Assembly: GCF_900104155.1 (NCBI RefSeq)
Contig: NZ_FMYB01000002.1
Location: 1-64,000 of the forward strand
Direction of reading: 5' to 3'
Source of the DNA: Butyrivibrio sp. INlla16
Lineage (GTDB): Bacteria > Bacillota > Clostridia > Lachnospirales > Lachnospiraceae
Length of the DNA: 64,000 nt
Shown: in pieces, positions 9,383 through 18,245 of the stretch
Numbering within the stretch: position 1 is the first letter of the stretch
How the letters are laid out: every line of letters starts with the position of its first letter
Translations under genes and position numbers: made by a program
The notes under the pieces: generated by a model
Databases searched by the model: none
What the model was told of the DNA's origin: nothing
The model's input: the letters and a program-made list of their open reading frames with translations, nothing else

Positions 9383-9429
9383 TGGGATGAATTGAAGCGA
9401 TATTTTTCTTTGCATTTGCTTTATCGAAA

Positions 9430-9459
9430 TTGATAGTTCTGATAACCGGCTGATAAAAT
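9430..9459 (+). promoter_or_regulatory. Possible sigma-A promoter
   Basis: TTGATA and TAAAAT are separated by 18 bases. The start codon of the secreted-protein gene lies about 70 bases downstream, after a GAGGGGG ribosome binding site. Confidence 0.45.
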
Positions 9460-9531
9460 ATGCTTATGAGAAGAATAACTGCTAAAATAAAATCATGTAA
9501 TCTGAAAAAATAGTCGAGGGGGAATAAGCTT

Positions 9532-11031
9532 ATGAAGAAAATCACCAGAATAGTAGCAGCGGTAATGGCCGGATGTCTCATGCTGTCGTCACCTTCCGGG
9601 GTATATGCGGCAAAAAATGCAAAAGAGTTCAACACAAACATAAACCATAAGGTGTATGCGAGCGGTAGCTACATCAACTGGGAAGGGGTGTCCAACGCCT
9701 CCGAATTTACGGATGAAAACGGGGATTACTGCTTCGCATATTGCAAAGGAAAGACCGTAACTGTAGTAAGGAATAAAAACGGAAAAGTAAAATCGAAGAT
9801 AAAAATTAAGATGCAGTACCCGATTTTCGGAGCTGTCTCCTGCGATCAGGAAGGGAATCTATACGTGGTCAGCGGCAGGAAGAATAACTCATCCGATCAG
9901 ACAAAGAATACGGTTTTTATCACAAAATATTCTAAAAACGGGCAGTTCCTCGCAGCTGTCGGTGATAATGGCAGCGGCTGTTTTCAGAAATACTCTGAAA
10001 GGTATGGCTATAGTAGTTCCACCAGAGATACAGATTCCAATACGAAGATCCCGTTTGAAGCCGGGAACTGTGATGTGGCGATAAACGGAAATTATCTTGC
10101 GGTCAATTACGGAAGAGGAATGTATAACGGACATCAGAGTAACACCGCGCTGATAATCAATAGAAATACCATGCAGCTGGTGCAGCTTGACAGGTACTAT
10201 AATTCGCATTCTTTTGCGCAAAGGGCGATTCCGTATCAGGATGGCTTTATCCTTGCAAGCGAGGGAGATGCCTACAACAGATCATTTTCGGTTGGATTCA
10301 CAACACCCTCTGAGACAGTGCTTCCTCCTGATGAAAAAGCGGCAGAAGAAAGTGCCTGGTCAAATTATGATGCATATGCTCCCGCATATAAGGATGCAGA
10401 TAAAGCTGCCCGTGAATATACTACATCGGGATATTCCAGTGTGAGAAATTACGATATATTTCATTTCTGGATAAAAAAGAATTCCGCCTATAACATGTAT
10501 GTTGTCAACAACAATTATGCCCATATGGGAGGCGTTGCCGTAGCTGATAACAATCATGTCGCACTCGTCGGAACTTCGGTGAAAAACCTGGATAAGAAGG
10601 CGGCAAAGCAGAAAGAATGTCTTTTCATACAGATATTTGATCCTACCCAGAGCCTTAAGTCAGAAAGTGCTTTTACGATGAAGACCACAAGGTCCGGAAA
10701 ATCAGGTATAGCCGGGACACAGGACGTAACTGATTATGGCATTAAGTGGCTTACGAACGGATCATTTACCGTAAGTAACCCGCAGGTAACAGCTGATGCC
10801 AAGGGACGCTTTGTGATCCTGTTTGAAAAATATGTTGGCGGAAGTTACAAAGGCGTATATTACATGGTCATAAATAGTGATGGAAAAGTGGCAAAGAAGG
10901 CTAAGCTCTTTTCGGCAGCTGCCTACCTCAACCCCTGCGAGACGCCCAAGACTTGCGGCAATTATATCTACTGGACATCCAACAGAGGAGGTTCTTCAAA
11001 TCTGCATACGTACAGACTTAAAGTAAAATAG
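9532..11031 (+). CDS. Secreted protein of unknown function
   Basis: The 499-residue protein has a clear signal peptide (about 1-26, ending VYA/A), so it is exported. The mature part is rich in short beta-strand-like segments with recurring patterns such as LYVVSGRKN, FITKYSKNGQFL, VALVGTSVK, FVILFEKYVGG and IYWTSNRGG, which suggests a beta-propeller. I recognise no catalytic motif and no surface anchor. The ribosome binding site GAGGGGG precedes the ATG at 9532. It is followed by the convergent sensor gene, with a hairpin between them. No function is assigned. Confidence 0.75.
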   Translation: MKKITRIVAAVMAGCLMLSSPSGVYAAKNAKEFNTNINHKVYASGSYINWEGVSNASEFTDENGDYCFAYCKGKTVTVVRNKNGKVKSKIKIKMQYPIFGAVSCDQEGNLYVVSGRKNNSSDQTKNTVFITKYSKNGQFLAAVGDNGSGCFQKYSERYGYSSSTRDTDSNTKIPFEAGNCDVAINGNYLAVNYGRGMYNGHQSNTALIINRNTMQLVQLDRYYNSHSFAQRAIPYQDGFILASEGDAYNRSFSVGFTTPSETVLPPDEKAAEESAWSNYDAYAPAYKDADKAAREYTTSGYSSVRNYDIFHFWIKKNSAYNMYVVNNNYAHMGGVAVADNNHVALVGTSVKNLDKKAAKQKECLFIQIFDPTQSLKSESAFTMKTTRSGKSGIAGTQDVTDYGIKWLTNGSFTVSNPQVTADAKGRFVILFEKYVGGSYKGVYYMVINSDGKVAKKAKLFSAAAYLNPCETPKTCGNYIYWTSNRGGSSNLHTYRLKVK

Positions 11032-11032
11032 T

Positions 11033-11055
11033 AGGCGATGTTTTTTACATCGCCT
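11033..11055. terminator. Short hairpin between convergent genes
   Basis: GGCGATGT and ACATCGCC pair around a T-rich loop. The hairpin overlaps the last codons of the minus-strand gene ending at 11045. No strong T-tract follows on either strand, so terminator function is uncertain. Confidence 0.4.
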
Positions 11056-14000
11056 CTAATTCGTAACTGACAGAGAAGCCTTCGTGGCCCGGTGCGTCGT
11101 CCCAGGTCTTGACTACACGATCAATCGGAACGAGCTGGTCTTCACCCTCGATGTTTGTTAAAAGGGCTACTGCCTGGTTTTTACCTGTGGGAGCAACTAC
11201 GTCGTTAGAACGAAGTGTCCCTGACAGAATACTGAAAAACTGATCCATTATCTCATCGGACAACTCTTTTCCTTCTTCAGCATTTAACGTGAACTGCACA
11301 ATCGTTACCTTAGCGTTCGTACGGCGGGACAGGCGGTCGAAGGTGCGATAGATTGCCTGTAGCTTGTTAAAGTCAACCTTGAAAGCACCCTTGCCTTCAT
11401 TTCTTTCGCCCAGAATTTTCCTGGTTCCGGCGATGCCCTTGGCGATGCTGTCTTCCTCGGTGGTGAGCTTGGGATTGGACTTGCGATACATAGCATAGCC
11501 ATGTTTGCCGTTTTGTTTTACATTGTATAGAGCCTTGTCTGCAAGTCCGAAGAGCTCCTCGAAATCGGTACCTTCATTGGGAGCACAAACCGCACCGATA
11601 GAAGCTCCGAGAGGAATAGTCATATCTTCGCCCATGAATTCCTTGGCCGATTTTACTATCTCTTCGTTGATGTGCTCAGCTTTAGAAGCTACTACACTCT
11701 CGTCGTTGGTTCCCATGATATAAGCAATGAATTCATCACCGCCCATTCTGCCTGCAATATCGGTTTCTCGGATGCAGGAGCGAATGATGTCTGCAAACCT
11801 GATCAGAATCTTATCACCCATATCATGACCGTAAAGATCATTTACCAACTTAAAGCTGTCAAGGTCGATCATCATGAGAATTCCCTGTTTAGTCTTACAT
11901 AGTTCGGTGAGCTCACGCTTGGAAGCTGCTTTGTTGAGGAGTCCGGTCATAGGATCGGTTGTTGCTTCAAGCTTCCAGGTTCTGGCATTTTTGATAGCCT
12001 GGATAATTCTGCGGATAACCCATCCGATAAACGCAACAAGCAGAACTCCCAGAATGAAAAGGATTACCTTAAAGTAGGTTCTTTCGTAGAGCTGGGAATC
12101 TTTTACTACATCATATACTTCATCTCTTATGATGCTTCTGTCACCTGAATCCAGAACCTGCACGTGGAGCTTATAATTTCCGTAAGGCAGATTGGTGTAA
12201 ACAAGACTGCTCATCTCATTCTGCAGACAGGTAATACCTTCATCCTTGGCACCCTCCAAGAATATCTTCAGAAGAGGGTTGGAAAGTGTGAAGTTAAGGA
12301 CAGCTACATCAAATTCAATACGTCCCTGGATAGCCGGGATTCTGTAGGTTCCACTTTCTTCATGTATAATTTCATCGTCCGCGAGAACTCTTGATACGCG
12401 GATTTCGTAATCATTATCAAAGGAATTGTAGTCAGTCAGGGATATTTTCCTTACGCCGTCGGTACAGCAAAGATAGAGGTCATCTCCTTTGACCGCATTT
12501 TTTGCATTGGCTGTAAGCGTTGTGTAGAAACCGCGGCTTCTGTTGAGCAGTGTATAACTGTAGTTTTCATTTTTGAGAAGCGCATCCTCATCTACTACGA
12601 AAATACCGGCACTGGAAGTGACCCATGCCTCACCGGTTTTTGAGATATATACGTCATAGTTGTTGCTGTAAGGAAAAGCGTTCAACTTGGTGACAGCTCT
12701 TCCGGTATAGTAGTAGAGAGAATTACTTGTTACGAGGATGTATCCGCCCTTGCAGGGAACGACCTTCAGGACGACAAGGGAACCAAGGCCGTCATCTTCG
12801 TCTATGGTATCAATAATCTTTCCATCTTCTATAATATATACGCCATTTCCGTCAGAGCCCGCGATGATTTTTCCATCATCAGCCTGAACCATGGAGAGGA
12901 TCTGAGTTCCGAGTCCATCGTCTTCGGAGATGGTTTTCACAACTTTTCCATTATCAATGTAGTTAAGGCCTGTACTGCTGGCTGCAAGAATCTGTCCGTC
13001 TGCAAGTTCAAGGGTGGAGCGGAAGCGGCTGCCGACTATATTTTCGGTGTTCTCATTATATGCTTTGAAGCTTCCGTCTTTTCCAAGCACCATGAGACCA
13101 TCCTGACCATAGGTGCTGGCCCAGATATTGCCCGCACTATCAAGCATCAGGTGACGAACCCTGACTCCTTCAAATTTCCTCTCGTTCATGTAGGAAATCT
13201 GCTCATCGGTGTCAAGGTCAATTGCGATAAGGCCATTATCCATGCCGACATAGAGGAAGTTATTCTTGATGAGAAGGCTGTTAACAACGCTTTCATCAAC
13301 CTTTGCCCGTGCGAAGATATTCACAAAGGGATTAAGGGAATAGCGCTCTACGCCCTGCTTGTTGGAGGCGAACCACATATTGTCCTGATAATCTATGAAA
13401 ACATCACTGACTGAGCTGTTGAAACCATCAGCAGACATATCGGTAATCTTATCGTTGTTGCCGATAAATCCGAGACCATTTTCGCAGCAGAAGAAATACC
13501 CGTCATTTTCCGGGGAATAAAGAAGCTTGTTAAAGTAAGAAATTCCGTTTGTGTGGATTTGCTTCAAGGTTTTGAGGGAACCATTTTCACTGAGAAGGAA
13601 CTTCAGGGCGTAGTCTGAGCTTGTTCCCACGAGAACTATGCCCTTATCGTTCATAGCTGCAGCAGCATAGTAAACGTTATTTTCATTCTCCATGGATCTC
13701 ATAGCGAGAAGCTTTCCGTTTTTGATGAAAAACAGCTCGCCGCCGTTGGTGACACCGACGATGATATCGCCTGAAACACTAAGAGTGCGCACGCTGTATA
13801 TCTGGTCGCCAAGGAACTCTTTTATTTTCCCGTCAGGTGAAATAATGCAGAGCTGACTGGTGGTGCCGACATAGATGTTTCCCGACTTGTCTTCGCAGAT
13901 GGCACGGATTGCATTGGAAGGAAGACCTTCAGCAGTTGTATAGAAGGTGATATTGCCGCTTTCCGGCTCATAACAGGCAATTCCGCTATCGTTCGTACCA

Positions 14001-14449
14001 ATCCAGAGATGATTCTTACTGTCGACAAACATCTGCATTACATTGTTGATGCGCTCATCAAGCTGGATTTTCTCAAATCTGTAGCCGTCATATCTGTACA
14101 TACCGGAATAGGTACCGGCCCAGATATAGCCGTCACTTGTCTGGGCAACAGCATTGATCTCAGCGGATTCAAGACCATCCTCCGTATCGTAGCCGATTGC
14201 CGCGTAGTCTGAGGAGAAGTTTGGCAAAGATGCCTTTGGCGCTTCTGTATTGCTGTCGGAGGAAGACTGGGTGTCTCCTTTTGCGGATGCAACCAGCATG
14301 TTTGTGCATTTATCCACTTCTAATAAGTTTGTGCCTTTAGCAGCAATGGTTAATGAATATGAAGACACTGTTAGTAAGGCCCCGGCCATGCATATCGCCA
14401 GTGCTACTCTTGTAGAAATGCGTGATTTTTGCTTATTAACTCTCTTCAT
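11045..14449 (-). CDS. Two-component-propeller sensor with tandem GGDEF domains
   Basis: The 1134-residue protein has an N-terminal signal/anchor (about 14-37) and a long extracytoplasmic region of regulator-propeller repeats (about 80-690, e.g. GLESAEINAVAQTSDGYIWA). A Y_Y_Y-like beta domain follows (about 700-795), then one membrane helix (about 805-825) and a GGDEF domain (about 845-1000). The active site GRMGGDEF is intact and the inhibitory site RETD sits exactly five residues before it, so a feedback-regulated diguanylate cyclase is expected. The last ~130 residues look like a second, degenerate GGDEF fold lacking the GGDEF motif (ending SVSYELEA). Propellers of this type in relatives sense extracellular carbohydrate, but the ligand here is unknown. 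It is monocistronic. Confidence 0.85.
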   Translation of the reverse strand: MKRVNKQKSRISTRVALAICMAGALLTVSSYSLTIAAKGTNLLEVDKCTNMLVASAKGDTQSSSDSNTEAPKASLPNFSSDYAAIGYDTEDGLESAEINAVAQTSDGYIWAGTYSGMYRYDGYRFEKIQLDERINNVMQMFVDSKNHLWIGTNDSGIACYEPESGNITFYTTAEGLPSNAIRAICEDKSGNIYVGTTSQLCIISPDGKIKEFLGDQIYSVRTLSVSGDIIVGVTNGGELFFIKNGKLLAMRSMENENNVYYAAAAMNDKGIVLVGTSSDYALKFLLSENGSLKTLKQIHTNGISYFNKLLYSPENDGYFFCCENGLGFIGNNDKITDMSADGFNSSVSDVFIDYQDNMWFASNKQGVERYSLNPFVNIFARAKVDESVVNSLLIKNNFLYVGMDNGLIAIDLDTDEQISYMNERKFEGVRVRHLMLDSAGNIWASTYGQDGLMVLGKDGSFKAYNENTENIVGSRFRSTLELADGQILAASSTGLNYIDNGKVVKTISEDDGLGTQILSMVQADDGKIIAGSDGNGVYIIEDGKIIDTIDEDDGLGSLVVLKVVPCKGGYILVTSNSLYYYTGRAVTKLNAFPYSNNYDVYISKTGEAWVTSSAGIFVVDEDALLKNENYSYTLLNRSRGFYTTLTANAKNAVKGDDLYLCCTDGVRKISLTDYNSFDNDYEIRVSRVLADDEIIHEESGTYRIPAIQGRIEFDVAVLNFTLSNPLLKIFLEGAKDEGITCLQNEMSSLVYTNLPYGNYKLHVQVLDSGDRSIIRDEVYDVVKDSQLYERTYFKVILFILGVLLVAFIGWVIRRIIQAIKNARTWKLEATTDPMTGLLNKAASKRELTELCKTKQGILMMIDLDSFKLVNDLYGHDMGDKILIRFADIIRSCIRETDIAGRMGGDEFIAYIMGTNDESVVASKAEHINEEIVKSAKEFMGEDMTIPLGASIGAVCAPNEGTDFEELFGLADKALYNVKQNGKHGYAMYRKSNPKLTTEEDSIAKGIAGTRKILGERNEGKGAFKVDFNKLQAIYRTFDRLSRRTNAKVTIVQFTLNAEEGKELSDEIMDQFFSILSGTLRSNDVVAPTGKNQAVALLTNIEGEDQLVPIDRVVKTWDDAPGHEGFSVSYELEAM

Positions 14450-14649
14450 TCATATCCCTCATAAGAAAGCCAATTATTCTATACGGAATAGCAATTAGGC
14501 ATAATTTGGTAGATTATAAATTCCTACATACACAATTAGTTTATCGTATTGCCAGTGAGGGAGGGTTAAACGGGGATAAAAAGAGTATTAATTTTGTATA
14601 ACTCATTATTGGGGGATTATTTGGGAATCAAATATTTGATAGAGAATAA

Positions 14650-14692
14650 AAAAGAGTCCCAACTGCCTAAAATCTCAGTTGGAACTCTTTAT
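14650..14692 (-). terminator. Terminator of the CotH operon
   Basis: AAAGAGTCCCAACTG pairs with CAGTTGGAACTCTTT with one mismatch. The stem ends immediately before the stop codon of the minus-strand CotH gene and has A/T runs suited to termination on that strand. Confidence 0.8.
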
Positions 14693-14694
14693 AT

Positions 14695-16557
14695 TTATCT
14701 TCTGGTCCTATATTTCAGAGCTATAAATATTGCAACAAGTAATGATACACCGCATGCTGCGAGATATATCAGATTAGTGGGTGAGATGGTTGCTGCTGAC
14801 ATTCCTGAGAAGTCAGGAGGACCACCATTAGAGTCTCCACCGGGGAATCCTGAAGAGTTGTCTCCGCCCGGGAATCCGGAAGAACTGTCACTACCAGATC
14901 CGCCATTAGAATTGTTACCCGGTCCACCGCCCGGGCCACCTCCCATTCCTCCGCCCATGGAACCCAGGTCGGAGAGTGTGATGGAGGATGCGTCTATCAG
15001 TGCATCAGGATTGGATTCCTGTTCGGAATCTGTGGAACCGATAGTTCCGTCAAGCTGTCCCTGGATGCTCTGGCTGCGAAGCTCTACAAAGCTTCTTAAG
15101 GTCTCAATACCCTTGTCAAATTCCTCTGTAGTGCAGAACTTGGTAGGATCCTTATCGACATAGTCGCGAATCATCTCGTAGGTTGTATCAATAAGATCTG
15201 TCATGTAACCGCTGGTGTAGAACTGCTCGATGAAATCAGCAAAGTATTCATGATACATCTCAAGATATTCATCGCAGGAGGTTATCCATGTGAACATAGG
15301 TCTGTCATTACTTCCTTCAGTAACGGAGAGAGGTGTATCGATAGGATCATTCACTGCTCCGCTTGCATCGGAAGCCTGGAAGGTTCCGTAGGCAAGGTTA
15401 TAATCCCAGGGAATCATTGACAGAATACCGTCTTCCTCGTAGAGGTAGTAGTTGTGGATCATTGAACCTGTGTAGCTGTCGCCGTTAACCACAAAGTTAT
15501 GAACTATCATGTATCTTAAAACCTTGTCTATATCTACAGCTTCAGCGATTTCTTCAGCATCCTGATTCTCGATTCCTTCATTCAGAGACTTAAGTGAATT
15601 AATAAGTCTCTTCTTATCGGACTTCTTAATAGTAGTCTTGGCACTATTGAAAATGGTGGAGTAGCTGTCAGTATCATCATCAATATACTGGAGCTTGGCA
15701 TCAGAGCTTCCCATTCCGGAGCCGCCAAAACCACCGGGTCCACTTGAACCACCGGGCCCACCTGAACCACCGGGACCAAAACTGTGATCTCCATCAGAGG
15801 ATTCACCGGATTCACCTGAACCTCCAGACTCATCCGAATCCTTATTCTCAAACGGATTCGGAATTCCCATCTTGTCAAAGTCCATGTTCTTCATATCGAA
15901 GTCGCCGCCGTTTCCGCGGCCACCGCCCATGGTCATGGTGTCGGGCTTGTAAAGCTCGCCGTAGTTTGTGCCGTTATTTCTCTCAAGGAAAGAATCTTCA
16001 ACAGCCTCTACCGCAAGGTACAGACCCCAGTCTTCACCGTTTACCGTGATGTAGGTGTAGCTTACAAGAGGAGCATCAACGCCGAATTCTCCCATGAGTT
16101 TGTAGGCCAGATAATCCTTCATCATGGTGTAATCCTGGATCAGATTATTCAGGCAAAGCTTATCAAGACCGTAGTAGTTATTGCTTGATTCATAAGCATC
16201 AAATTCTATTTTAAAACTGTATCTTTCACTATTTAACTGTGAAACAGTTGAAAGGGAAGTGTTTCCCTTACATCTGATGCCGACATTTTTCATGGTTTCA
16301 CCGTCAATCACAACGTCGGCAGCCGAGTACTCCTCAGATGCTGCATTAGCAATCAGACTTTCCCAGTCGTCTTCATCTATCTGAATATCTATTGTATGAA
16401 CATAGCTGTCATCAAAGATTTTGTCAGTATAATCCATCGTAATCGAATCATCTGCGGCAATTCCGATGGAGGTACCGTTCATAAAAAATACTGTCACAAG
16501 AATCGCTAGGATAGTGATAAAGATACAGACTCTGTCTATATTCTTGTGTGTTGACAT
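14695..16557 (-). CDS. CotH-family kinase-like surface protein
   Basis: The 620-residue protein has an N-terminal membrane segment (about 10-30) and a CotH domain. Landmarks are VGIRCKGNTS, YGLDKLCLNN, DYLAYKLMGEFG, VNGEDWGLYLAVEAVED and MIPWDYNLAYG, where the conserved acidic and basic residues of the CotH kinase fold sit. Two low-complexity Gly/Ser/Pro stretches are notable. One interrupts the kinase-like domain (about 215-285, rich in GGSG and PGG); the other precedes the C-terminal membrane helix (about 535-590). The last residues RTRR act as a positive stop-transfer. Related CotH proteins phosphorylate secreted proteins; the substrate here is unknown. It follows the DUF4956 gene by 13 bases and is the last gene of a three-gene operon with a VTC-domain protein. 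Confidence 0.85.
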   Translation of the reverse strand: MSTHKNIDRVCIFITILAILVTVFFMNGTSIGIAADDSITMDYTDKIFDDSYVHTIDIQIDEDDWESLIANAASEEYSAADVVIDGETMKNVGIRCKGNTSLSTVSQLNSERYSFKIEFDAYESSNNYYGLDKLCLNNLIQDYTMMKDYLAYKLMGEFGVDAPLVSYTYITVNGEDWGLYLAVEAVEDSFLERNNGTNYGELYKPDTMTMGGGRGNGGDFDMKNMDFDKMGIPNPFENKDSDESGGSGESGESSDGDHSFGPGGSGGPGGSSGPGGFGGSGMGSSDAKLQYIDDDTDSYSTIFNSAKTTIKKSDKKRLINSLKSLNEGIENQDAEEIAEAVDIDKVLRYMIVHNFVVNGDSYTGSMIHNYYLYEEDGILSMIPWDYNLAYGTFQASDASGAVNDPIDTPLSVTEGSNDRPMFTWITSCDEYLEMYHEYFADFIEQFYTSGYMTDLIDTTYEMIRDYVDKDPTKFCTTEEFDKGIETLRSFVELRSQSIQGQLDGTIGSTDSEQESNPDALIDASSITLSDLGSMGGGMGGGPGGGPGNNSNGGSGSDSSSGFPGGDNSSGFPGGDSNGGPPDFSGMSAATISPTNLIYLAACGVSLLVAIFIALKYRTRR

Positions 16558-16570
16558 TGCTGGCTCCTTT

Positions 16571-17242
16571 TTATCCCATGTACTCGCCGTTGTAGCTTAC
16601 AAGTACTGCGCTGTTGATGCCTTCCATATCTGCAAGTGCATTGATGAAATCTGTATTATCTTCTTTAAGTCTTACTTCGAGGTTCAGCTCAAGGTTTCCC
16701 TTCTGAGCACTCTTACTTTTAACAACCATACGATTTACAGTTCCCTTGATAAAATCGCAGGCTCTCTGCTCTGCCTCGTGACCTGTGCAGTTAAGCACGA
16801 TTATGTAGGGCATAAGATGTGATTTTCTGTTTGCGAATACGAGAAGAATGAGACCGATGATCACACTTCCAAAAACTGCGAGCGGGATAAAACCGGCTGC
16901 AAGGACGATACCTACCGCAATTGACCAGAACAGGAATGCGATGTCCAGGGGCTCTTTGATCGCTGCTCTGAAACGAACGATGGAAAGGGCACCGACCATA
17001 CCAAGTGAAAGAACTACGTTACTGGTTACTGCCAGGATAACGAGTGTGGTGATCATCGTAAGTGCTACAAGTGTTACGCCAAAACTGGAGGAGTACATTA
17101 CTCCCTGATAAGTCTTTTTGTAAATCAGAAAAATGAAAAGTCCTATCGCAAAAGCGAGCACCATGGCAAGTGCCATATCCAGGATGCTGATGCTGCTTAC
17201 ATTTTCCAGAAAGCTTGATTTAAAGATGTCATTGAAAGTCAT
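16571..17242 (-). CDS. DUF4956 membrane protein
   Basis: The 223-residue protein has three or four membrane helices (about 20-40, 52-73, 95-140) followed by a soluble C-terminal part of about 80 residues. The helix region carries the family-typical SLGMVGALSIVRFRAAIKEP motif. The function of DUF4956 is not established. Proteins of this family are often encoded beside VTC-domain and CotH-family genes, exactly as here (upstream VTC gene, downstream CotH gene), which suggests the three work together at the membrane. The start ATG at 17242 is preceded by AGGAGAA. Confidence 0.85.
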   Translation of the reverse strand: MTFNDIFKSSFLENVSSISILDMALAMVLAFAIGLFIFLIYKKTYQGVMYSSSFGVTLVALTMITTLVILAVTSNVVLSLGMVGALSIVRFRAAIKEPLDIAFLFWSIAVGIVLAAGFIPLAVFGSVIIGLILLVFANRKSHLMPYIIVLNCTGHEAEQRACDFIKGTVNRMVVKSKSAQKGNLELNLEVRLKEDNTDFINALADMEGINSAVLVSYNGEYMG

Positions 17243-17306
17243 TTTTTTAATTCTCCTTTTTTATGTCTGTTTTCTTATTTTTGAAAAACTGTTTAATGAT
17301 TGTTGT

Positions 17307-18002
17307 TTAATACTCACCATATCCATGTTCTATCATGGGGATTCTGCAGGCTTCATATTTTGAGAACGCTCCCCCTCTTGCGTGTGGAAGCTGGACTACG
17401 TCCCTTATTATTTCTGGTAAAAATTCGTCCCATTTTACTTCCATGATGCAGATGCCCTTTGCTGCGGGAATCGTGATGCAATCGGTATCAAGAAAATCGG
17501 TGTTCCTTAATCCTGTCCGGATATCGTAATCAAGTGTAACCCTGACATTTCCGGGACCGTAGATAAAGGGCTCTCTTGTGTAATCAACGATTGTTTTGGG
17601 CTGAAGTCTTTCGGAAACCATTTTTGAGTAAAGCTCTTTTATCAAGGCATCTTCCGACTTCTCCATCCATCCGATGTCGCCGGTTACAATAGCTCTTGCC
17701 TGATCCTCTGTGAGGTTTGCGGAAATCTTTGTTCCGAGACCGCCTACCTTGCACTTTTTTTCAAGGTGGATCACTGACTTGTTGCCGTTGTAGTATCTTA
17801 TTCGGAATTTCTGCCTTCTGCTGACGCCCGCCTGCTTTTCAAGCAGTGCCTTGTCATTCGGGGTGTCAAAATACAAGCTTCTTATAAGATACTTTCCGTC
17901 TATAGCATGTTCGTCCGCTCTGGCGACTGCCCGGAGTCTTTGACGAATCGTGATCATATCCGCGGTGGTGATTTCGTGTTTTAATTCATGTCTGTACTTC
18001 AC
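17307..18002 (-). CDS. VTC-domain protein, polyphosphate polymerase-like
   Basis: The 231-residue protein is a single VTC domain, the tunnel fold that in yeast Vtc4 makes polyphosphate from ATP. The basic and acidic tunnel residues appear in YRHELKHEI, IRSLYFDT, KFRIRYYNG, HLEKKCK, TIVDYTREPF, VTLDYDIRT and IMEVKWDEF. I choose the GTG at 18002 because GGGAGAGG sits just upstream and the family typically starts with KYRHE; an ATG at 18029 would add nine atypical residues. It is first in the operon with DUF4956 and CotH. Bacterial VTC-like proteins in this context are not all shown to make polyphosphate, so the activity is inference. Confidence 0.85.
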   Translation of the reverse strand: MKYRHELKHEITTADMITIRQRLRAVARADEHAIDGKYLIRSLYFDTPNDKALLEKQAGVSRRQKFRIRYYNGNKSVIHLEKKCKVGGLGTKISANLTEDQARAIVTGDIGWMEKSEDALIKELYSKMVSERLQPKTIVDYTREPFIYGPGNVRVTLDYDIRTGLRNTDFLDTDCITIPAAKGICIMEVKWDEFLPEIIRDVVQLPHARGGAFSKYEACRIPMIEHGYGEY

Positions 18003-18186
18003 GGTGCCTCTCCCTTCTGTTTTAATCACTTTCGCAATTATATTCCGCTAACCTAAATCAAACCTAAAAGAAATTTAAGTTACAAATTTATTAGGATATA
18101 TCTGAGGCTACGACGAGTACTTTAGAAGATTTTTTATAATGATTTTATGTAGAATTCATATATTTTTTAGCGAATTCTTTTATATG

Positions 18187-18208
18187 TTGAAACCTGCGTT
18201 GTTATAAT
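18187..18208 (+). promoter_or_regulatory. Extended -10 promoter of the GH3 gene
   Basis: TGTTATAAT is an extended -10 element at 18200-18208. A TTGAAA lies too close upstream (10 bases) to be a standard -35. The start codon is 38 bases downstream. The rest of 18030-18186 is AT-rich with nothing recognisable. Confidence 0.45.
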
Positions 18209-18245
18209 TAGAAAGGTGGAAAACAGCAAAAAGGGGAGTACAAAT

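Noticed and set aside
14594-15163. Plus-strand open frame with Pro-rich sequence
   Set aside because: It is the antisense reading of the Gly/Ser-rich CotH tail; the Pro-rich content follows from that.
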